NCBI GenBank assembly: GCA_964036045.1
Contig: OZ038379.1
Location: 112,538,611-112,602,610, forward strand
Length of the DNA: 64,000 bases
Direction of reading: 5' to 3'
DNA from: Eutreptiella sp. 'Long Island Sound 2002'
Lineage: Eukaryota; Euglenozoa; Euglenophyceae; Eutreptiales; Eutreptiaceae
The notes under the pieces are model-generated. The model was not told where the DNA came from. It searched no databases and worked only from the letters and a program-made list of their open reading frames with translations. Both the position numbers and the translations under genes were made by a program. Shown in pieces: positions 56,410 to 64,000 of this stretch (the stretch's first letter is position 1; every line of letters starts with the position of its first letter).

Positions 56410-58446
56410 CTATGAGCTCCCCAACAAGATCCCCGTCCCCGAGGCTAACAGCACTAGCCAAATAGACGAGGTGGGTGGTTAGTGGCGCAACGCGGGTTTG
56501 CGATCTAGGCATGATGAAGCTACAACAATGAACTGTGAAGCGAAATTTGGCAATGCATACCTCTAGGGGAAGATGCCCGTAGACCCACCGAGCATTCAGG
56601 CAAGGAATAAATACCAAAATGGGACCCTAGGCATGGCCACTATGCACAAATCAAACGCGAGAATGGGGACGCCAACGTTGAAAAGTCATACAACGCTGCG
56701 TCTGAACTACAAGAAACAGCAGGCTTGCAAATGGATACGAAAAGTTCGAAATGTGTACACCTAGTGGAAGGTGGCACCAACGGCTCACAATACGTCAACA
56801 TGGCCCCGATGGGAAAGACAAGCCTTGGACGCGTTATACATACAAGAAAGAGACAAAAAACATCATTTACGAACTTGGAAACTCATGGTGATGGACTTGG
56901 TTATCTGGCCTGCGACACTTGTTCCAGTGGTGTTCCCAACGAGATTGTTCCGGCGGGAATTGTTCCCGTTGGGAATATTCTAGTCGGGAACAACATTGGG
57001 TTTCAAACGCGTACCAAGGGATATGGCTCCCTATGGGTTTATACATACTCCCATTGTCACCAAATGATCACCAATAGCAATCAAAATTTCCCTCAGGACC
57101 CCCCACCCCCGCACCCAATACCCAAATAGGGTAAAAAAACACATAAATGCTACCTAAAACATGTTTTACATAGCTTGTATGGTTAGGGTGGGTGGTCAAG
57201 GTATCACACAAGAAGTTTCGAATACTTTAACTTTTGAGTTACCCAGGGCGAAAAATGCATCAGCAGGTTGTGTACTAGCCCATGCACACACATAAGGTTG
57301 TGTACGAGCCTATGCACATGTAAGCCATTATTGGTGAAGCGGGGATTTTGCATCTTTCACACGGGCCATGTTTCGCCCTAGGAGGGTCCTTCCCCCCTTA
57401 TTGGAATGCAAATTCAAGCAAGTCCAGGGGGGAGGGGGGCAACACCGGCTTTCATAAATCGGTTTCATACCAAAAATTGTGCTTTCACATGAAAAGGGCA
57501 AAAATCACGTCGCAGAGGTTGTTAGATCAAAGCCCAGTAGGCTTGCATATCGGGGAAAACGCCGCATAGCCCCCTTTTTGTGCCTATTCCCATACCCTAC
57601 TTCAAGGGGTTGAATTGTTTGTTTAACCCCTTGTAAATTCATTATTTTGTGCATCCCCCTATGACCGTTTGGTCCGACCCCCCCCCTCGAAGACCCCCTC
57701 CCCCCCACTTGAAACCCACTTTTTGGAGGGTGGGGTGGGGGGGATGGGGGGTCAAAAATGTTGAAAAAATGACCCGCCTAGTTTTCGGTCAAAATTATTA
57801 AATTTTTTCGATTTTGAGCCAAAAAAATGTTTTTGTGGTTCCAACGCCAAAGGGTTTGTGTGGAGCGGAGTGGGATGAGTGCTTTTATGCAGTTTATGAA
57901 GTTTTTAGTCGTTTTTGCCGTGTTGCCAATTTTGGCGCCCATAGCAACCCTGTGGTACCCACTTCGAGGGGTGCAATTGGGATGTAGTCGCACTATACAC
58001 TTATTAGGATCCAAAAGGACGTTTTTGCAGCCTCTAGCCTCGTCTTGTGTTGGTTATGGTTCATGTGAAAGACGAGAAATGACCATTTCCACAAAAATTG
58101 GCCTGGACCTTTTAGTCGGTTTGTGATGTGGGCGTTTTTGGCGACCTTAGTAACCCTGCTGTACCCACTCCAATGGGTGCAAGTGGGGACATTGTGACAT
58201 CATATGTCCCCTCGGATGCAAAAGGATGTCTTTTTGCAATTTCTAGCCTTGCCTCCTCCCTGGATCCCCTCCCCCCTCCCCTAGACTGCCCCCCCCCCCC
58301 CTTCCCCCCTCAGCTAAAGCGCAGCTGAAAACCTGGGATTTGGGAACTTGTTTTAGTGACAAGGAAAAATTTATTCGCGCCTTCGGCGCATAGCATACAC
58401 TATTTACTAATTGTTCTAGGTGTGCACTATGTTCCTTGTCTTGCAG
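56410..58446. other. No supported gene
   Basis: 56,930-56,990 holds TTGTTCCAGTGGTGTTCCC and related GTTCC/GGAAC words. 57,130-57,350 is AT-rich. 57,720-58,240 is a diverged relative of 60,330-60,480 (shared 'GGGATG(A/G)GTGCT' and 'AA(A/T)ATGTTTTTGTGG'-like text). C-run clusters at 57,680-57,710 and 58,260-58,320. Confidence 0.5.
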
Positions 58447-58767
58447 ATTACCATGACCCAACGTTCGTTGTTGGTGTGTTTCCGCTCCCTGGTCGAACCG
58501 CCGCCACAAGCGGAACACAAAGATGCAATCGACGCGCTGCTGTATTTTCGGCTTAAAGATAGGATCACGGGTTGAAAGAGACAAGAAGCGTACAATGAGG
58601 CACTAAAGGCATGTACCACACTGTTTTTGAGTGTGCCCGTGGCAACACTGTGCGAGTTTGTCGCTGTGGCACAGGAAATAGTCACATCCGACTGCGAAGT
58701 GCGTTGCCTGCCGCATGAATTTCATGCAATTCCAATTGACCATGGAGATCATTGTGATTTGGCATGA
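58447..58767 (+). CDS. Plus-strand exon, unknown protein, one in-frame TGA
   Basis: Acceptor CCTTGTCTTGCAG at 58,446 is followed by a 107-codon frame ending TGA 58,765-58,767, interrupted once by TGA at 58,573-58,575 (KDRITG-stop-KRQEAYNEAL). The peptide is protein-like: SLVEPPPQAEHKDAIDALLY, then TTLFLSVPVATLCEFVAVAQ. No family recognised. One of the very few plus-strand coding candidates in the window. Confidence 0.4.
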
Positions 58768-59849
58768 GATGCAGAATGTCCTGCTTTGTTGTATTTGTTG
58801 TGTATTAGTTCGATGAGGGAACCCTCAATCGACTTGCAATGATGAGATGGCTTTGTTTACTACCGACAAGATGACATTTGCGTGTGCTGAGTGTATCATT
58901 GCCCAATAGATTTTCTGTTCTCTATGAATTGGGTGCGTTCCGACAGGGGGGGAACCCCTCCCCCCAGGCCCCCCCACCCCACTACCCCTGGGGGAGCATT
59001 GCACACGGTTAGGGCCCCTCGCAGGCACAGCGTCGTAGACTGTGTCAACAGTGCACTTTGTACCGTGCGGTCTGACAGGTACGTGGGAGGCAGCGAACAT
59101 GTCCCTGCAGCTGGGCAATCCACCGACGGTGCCACCCCTTGCAGTGGGATGTGGTTGCACGAGACCTGGGGGAGGATGGACTTCTGCCCCTGTTCGAGTG
59201 CACTTTCCTCATTCACTGTTTGTTGAAAACACTCTTATCATCTCACTGAAATGCCGATGGGGCCAGGGGGTGGGGGGCACTCAGAGAGTAGGCACAGGCA
59301 TGTCCCTGTGGAGTGTGGCATGCAACCCCCAAAGTCATGAAGTCCGCGTTAGGGGCCTCATCGCAATGACTTCATGAACAGGCTGCACAGTACACTGATG
59401 GTGTGATGGTGGTGGGGGGTCAGGCCCACCGCTGGTGACTATTGTGGGCAAGCAGTCGCTGGGGGCCCCCATACGGGGAACCGGCAGTCCAGAGCAATAT
59501 GCCGCATGGGGACAAGGGAAACGGATACAGACAGTTGCAGCTGCAGTCGCTGGCTCGTGCGCTGCCATTGCGAATGCACATGTGGTCAGGGATGTGCTGA
59601 ACCCAGCATTGCCTTCCTGGCGTTGCCCACTTCTGGGGCCCGTCTGCCCTGCCGCTGCGGTGCGGGTTGACATCGTCCATCAAAACGCCCCAAGCAGTCC
59701 CACAAAAGGCGCCTCAAGGGCCAGACTCTGGCAGAGGTTCGTGAAGAGAACTGATGGTGGAGGCCAGGCAAACGGTTGGTCCGTCTACACAAACAAACGG
59801 TTGGCTCTAGGAGCACAGTTGGCCCTGCCTCTGCCCCTGCCTTGCAAAC
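58768..59849. other. No exon resolved
   Basis: GC-rich with long overlapping frames in both strands; no domain. It may contain further exons of the amine oxidase, but the expected C-terminal FAD-binding signature (AGE…GxxxGA) was not found. Confidence 0.4.
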
Positions 59850-60170
59850 CTGAACCCCGTTCCACCCGAAGATCAAGTCCAAATACTCCACGAACCAGCG
59901 GATCACTGTTGCACGCAGCTGCCCCTCGGCGAGGGCCAGGCCCGGGCCTGTGATGTACCCTGTAACCACGTGGTAGCCCTGGTCCTGGGCCTGTCCGTAC
60001 ATCCAAATCTGTGTGAAGATGTTGTGGTCTGTGAGGAGCATGTGCAGCGCCGGGGGCCAGAACGCTGTCGTAAATGTGCACACCACTTTGCCTGCGGCCC
60101 CCATCCGCATCGTGCGGATCGCGGAGCGCTTGGGCGCAGGCAGCTCCGGGGTGAACTGGATATCCCCGTC
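59850..60170 (-). CDS. Flavin-containing amine oxidase (MAO/LSD1/polyamine oxidase type), single exon
   Basis: A 321-bp, 107-codon exon between acceptor CTCTTCAG and a GTTTGC donor, phase 0. The peptide DIQFTPELPAPKRSAIRTM, then GAAGKVVCTFTTAFWPPAL, matches the family block V.F.PPLP..K..AI..m.fG...KVVL.F...FW, which belongs to the substrate-binding half of FAD-dependent amine oxidases; VTGYITGPGLALAEGQ follows as expected. These enzymes oxidise amines (polyamines, or methyl-lysine in LSD1) with FAD. Only this exon is recognisable; neighbouring exons and the FAD-binding ends are missing or unreadable, so the locus may be a fragment. Confidence 0.75.
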
Positions 60171-60279
60171 CTGAAGAGCACACAGTGTGCATGGAAACGT
60201 CCGCCAGATTGGGCTTTCGCACCAACCGGCCAAGAGTATCTCTGGAACCCAGCAGTGCCGAGGGGGCAGAGGGTGGAGA

Positions 60280-61640
60280 GCCCGACCCCCCTAGACCCCC
60301 CTCCCACCACCAAAAACCCACTTTGCATTCAGCAGGGGGGATGGGGGCGTGTTTTTGGGTCAATAATTGCAAATCTTTTGTTTTTCTTCAACTGTGACCC
60401 AGAAAAATATTTGTGAAGTACCAACTCCATAGGGTTGGGTGAAGCAGTGTGGGATGGGTGCTCTTGTCGCTTGTAGCTTGTAGCTCATGCAGTTTTGTGC
60501 CTAGTACCTCCCTAGAGCGGTGAGATCGGATATGTTGTGACAGCACGCCCATGGTAGGAAGCAACCAGACACATTATGATGCCTCGAGGGCTGGCTGAAC
60601 TGTCGACATATTTGGCGACCCCTAATGACCCCCAGGGACCCTTGGGCCAGGATTGAGTCATCCTTTGGTGACACACATATACCCATGAGGAGCCATGCAG
60701 CACCAAATTGTCCCCCTGAGTGGTGCCTTGAGCCTTAGAAGAGCGGTTTTGGGCTATTTTGCACTGTGGTGGGCAAAACTTGGTTGGCCTATGGTAGCCA
60801 CTGTACGTCAGTCCAAACCCGGGTCCCATTCAACTGTGTCCTTCTACATCTTAACTATATGGACCCCCTAACCAATGGCAGGGTTGCGGGTTCTATCTCC
60901 CAGTACACACACACACACACCCTCCCAAATGGGTCCCACCGGTCAGGAATTTGGCATTTTCACACCAGCATGGGTTGGCTGAGAAATTGTGATTTTTGGG
61001 TGACCTTCAATACCAGCTGTGTGGCCCTTGGGCAAGCTTGGGTCATCATTTGGTGACAAAGGGAGCAAGCACCAACGGTCCCCAAAAAAACTTCGTCATG
61101 TTACGGCATGCTTCAAGCCATGGGTGGGGGAACATCCTTTTCCGTAAGGTGCAAAGGTGGCAAAAGGCAGACCCAACCATACACAGTGAAATGCAAACCC
61201 TAACACCTTGCAAAGATCAACACAGTAGAATCAATTCATCGGTGGGCGTGTTCCTGCTGCTCCTCCTCACGTACATGATTGAAAAATGGCGCAATGTCTC
61301 ATTACTCATATTGAGACGATCGTGTGTTAGGATGTGTCCCAACAAATTGAAGGCCATGGTTGTATGAAGCCACCTGGAAAATTGAGGCCACTGTGGCATG
61401 CTGCAGCCGTTGGTGTTCGAATGGGAGCCTATACAAACCCATGGGGAGCCAATTTCGCCCACCTATTGATGCCTGGGCCTGTGAAAGGGCTGTTTTCAAG
61501 CCTCACCGACCCATTTGTGTAGATGCACGCAAAATATTCTTGCCACTTTGTGGTGCATTACTCAGGGCTATTCTCTGTGAGGTGAGGTTGCCGAAGGCAA
61601 TGGGATTTTCAGTCATCAGCTTTGGTAAGTAGCCATGTGT
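60280..61640. repeat. Diverged dispersed repeat, copy 2
   Basis: Direct-orientation relative of 20,970-21,900 and, at its left end, of 57,720-58,240. The landmark GGACCCCCTAACCAATG lies at 60,860. Contains a short (CA)n run at 60,905-60,920. No gene. Confidence 0.6.
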
Positions 61641-63287
61641 CTCTCCGTCCGGTTCTCCCCTCTCCTTTCTCTTGCCCCTCTTCCCCTCCCTCACTTCTCA
61701 CCTCCCTCAACCATGCACCTCACCAATGTGGCTCAAACCCTGCCACAAACGTTCCCCAATTGCCACTGGTTGACTCACAGAGCCCTCACCCTAGATTGTG
61801 CTGCATCATAACATTGTGGTCGGCTAGGCTGAATCCTCTGTTAGTGCATCAATACAAATGTGCACAAAACTCTTCAAACAGCCACCCACTTTCCCCAAGG
61901 ATTGACTTAATCTTTCTTTGTCTTCTGGCCCCTTGGTCCATGAGTCACGAGACCCTGCCCTTGATCTGGCGGCTACAAAGACAGACCAAAAGAAGCAAGG
62001 GGCAAAAGGGCAGCTCGGAGGGGGCTATTTGGGAATACTTAGTACCAAACGAAGCAGACGTTAGTAAAATAACGTAAAACTTTGTAGAAACAAGGTAAAA
62101 CTTATTAAAAAAAACCTGTGAAATTTTTCAAAAGAGTTTCTTTCCCTAAGAACCCCCGCCCCCCCTTTAATCAACTTCACATTTCGATGGTAGGAGGTAC
62201 TTTTGTTTAAGGGTATAAAGCCCCTGGGGTGATTGCTAGCCACGTGGGAGTGGCACCCCGCCTAGGCCAAACCACGTTGCACATGTGTGCTGTTATACAT
62301 TATATATAGAGGGAACATGTGTTCTTTTATAGTCAATCACAAAATAAATGCTTGTCAATGAGGTCCGCCTTTGTGTCTTTCCGGGTGGGTTGTGCAGCCT
62401 TCGGATTGGCTTTACACAGGTCCCAAAGAACATTGAGGGACTTGCTATCCTAGGGTGCAATCGTTTGTTTGTTGTTGTACAATCTCCCAGGCAAATTCTT
62501 GGGTTAACGGGCAAGAACGAGATATTCCTTACCCCTAATGAACACTCTCGGCCGGACCTCATCTTCATAATGGGGCCCATTCAATAGCTAGGCCCCTGAC
62601 AAGTGGTGCATACCTCCGATGGACACAACACAGAAGCAGGGCGAGTGCAATGAAGAGGAAGATATTCACGACACGGTATGTGGGGTGTGCCATCACAAAA
62701 GTCACATGACTTAAGGGCCCCTCATATTTGGGCATAGGGTACAATCGAGCCACAGCCCAATGCATTGGTGTGGTCCTAGGTGAGGAGGTGAGGAGCACTT
62801 GGAACCACTATAGTGCAAAACAGCTTGTGCTATTTCACGCGGCGGGCCACTTGGGCGCACAAGGCGGAGCCAAACGGGCAGCAGCATGTCCGTGGATACA
62901 TGGACACCCATTGCCGGGTTTTGATGCATCACAATGCATTTTCAAAAAGGTTTCAAAGTTCCTACAAAGATGTGTGTCAAAGTGGATTCTCTCCCGGATA
63001 GCTTGTCCCAGGAACGATGGCCGCAAACGTGAGTGCAAACATGCGTGTGAAGGCGTAAGCAAAGGTGTTCGGCGAAGTGCCCACGGGGGTGCATGGCAGG
63101 GTGCACGGACAAACATGAGCTATTACAACATGGAAATAGGTGACAAAAGAAAAAAAGGGGGGGTCTTTGTATTTTTGTCTTCGCCACCCAAGCACCTTGT
63201 AGTGCGGCAGTGTACTAAAGGATTCCTGTCACCCATTACCCCAAAGATGTGGTAGGCACTAAAGCGATGCAGCATTCAAGGATCAAG
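61641..63287. other. No supported gene
   Basis: A 175-codon plus frame (62,728-63,255) and a hydrophobic minus frame (62,798-62,565; FLFIALALLLCC) exist without domain or splice support. 62,060-62,330 is AT-rich. Confidence 0.5.
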
Positions 63288-63986
63288 TCAGTGGTCAGCT
63301 ATGTACAGTCTATGCAATCGACGTGACATTTTCACCTCCCATCTTGCAATTGGCTCGGAGCCTTCACACCTTGTGTGTGCATACACCCCTTGTCGTACCA
63401 GTTCATCCACCTCTTCATTGCCCGGCACTTCCACATGTGACCACACATACAATACATGCACATCCCGTTCATTGATGAGTCTTGCAATGTCAACCCGCAG
63501 GTCCAAATAGTGAATGATATTGCCCCCCGACCTGCACCCTTTCGGCTTCCACAAAGGCGGCATATGCTGGAACGCAAAGTTCGACAGCAACAACTATGCC
63601 CACAAATATCTATGCAACACTGCCTGTAGCCGTGCGATAAATTGTTCCCTCACCACCAACGCATTGAAAGTGGCGTCACACCGCACATTCCATGCCACGC
63701 GGGCTGTAAAACCTATGACTATCCCTTGCAATGTTTGTAGGACCATTCGGCAAAGTCTGACAACAACCTACTTGGCCGATCCTGCACCCCCTCTACCATT
63801 GCTAGCCCAAGCACACGCCGCACCATTTTGGCAACACATAGCACTACTGCGCACCCTTTCACCCTGTGTAGCATTTGTCCCATCAAGCGGACACGTGGAT
63901 CCTGGGAAGGCATGCACCATTCTCAGTTGTACCGGCAACCTCCCCCACAGATATTTCCACACGAATCTCATACCCTCAGGTATCAC
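63288..63986 (-). pseudogene. Non-LTR retrotransposon tail: zf-RVT and RNase H, frame-broken
   Basis: Running in from the right edge on the minus strand. First WKYLWGRLPVQLRMVHAF and a C-P-L…H-x3-C zinc-finger-like segment typical of the RT-associated zinc finger (zf-RVT) of LINEs; then, after two frame changes, a linker and TAG at 63,596-63,594. After that comes an RNase H half with DLRVDIARLI, VHVLYVWSHVEVPGNEEVDE (the H…GNE.vD signature). The order RT-zf-RVT-RNase H is that of L1-like plant/algal LINEs. The catalytic start of RNase H is not clear, so the copy is probably dead. The RT lies outside the window. Confidence 0.7.
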
Positions 63987-64000
63987 CGCAACATCCCTAC

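Overview
This window is eukaryotic nuclear DNA, not prokaryotic. Coding stretches are broken by short GT-AG introns, several pseudogenised gene families occur, and about half the window is repeats. The clearest single locus is a tyrosine-recombinase (YR) retrotransposon with split direct repeats. Such elements (PAT-like; TOC1 of Chlamydomonas and Kangaroo of Volvox are known relatives) fit a green alga or similar protist, but I cannot name the species. Almost every recognisable gene is on the minus strand. Long G or C runs (10-20 bases) are very frequent and often coincide with frame changes, so some frameshifts may be sequencing or slippage artefacts.

Layout. 1-8,940: two copies of a ~1.3 kb direct repeat (1-1,262 and 7,638-8,940) enclose a broken UPF1-like superfamily 1 helicase (3,716-1,165, minus), a proline-rich ORF (5,400-4,387, minus) and several tandem repeats. 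10,370-15,850: a decayed multi-exon minus-strand gene, here called family copy I. 15,890-17,000: ~250-bp tandem repeats carrying perfect GGCTCTGCAGAGCC palindromes. 17,000-22,800: mostly repeats and sequence I cannot assign. 22,916-23,846: copy II fragment of the same gene family. 23,883-30,782: the YR retrotransposon on the minus strand, with gag and YR in one reading frame, then RT-RNase H, then an unknown ORF, bounded by A1 / B1A2 / B2 repeats. 30,783-34,180: no clear gene, a perfect hairpin and a coding minisatellite. 34,188-52,236: an ~18 kb block between 142-bp direct repeats. It holds a possible transposase-like ORF chain (36,967-34,472), an 11.3 kb array of a 149-bp satellite with higher-order structure (36,996-48,340), and a further multi-exon gene (51,699-48,452). 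52,277-56,409: the best-preserved family member (copy III), whose introns carry a palindromic 'GGAACGTCGCCGGAACA' repeat resembling an introner element. 58,447-58,767: a plus-strand exon. 60,170-59,850: one exon of a flavin amine oxidase. 60,280-61,640: a diverged repeat shared with 20,970-21,900. 63,986-63,288: the zinc-finger/RNase H tail of a non-LTR retrotransposon running off the right edge.

Cross-cutting observation. Many otherwise open frames (RT, YR, RNase H, LINE RNase H, transposase-like ORF, family exons, helicase) are interrupted by single in-frame TAG or TGA codons, with almost no TAA. Comparison of paralogous exons shows TGA where the better copy has Trp and where it has Arg, so C-to-T/G-to-A decay (for example from methylated CG and CHG sites) is the simplest reading. 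Stop readthrough, or altered codon meaning, cannot be excluded for the retrotransposon, where two of the stops are UGA-CGG, a known leaky context.
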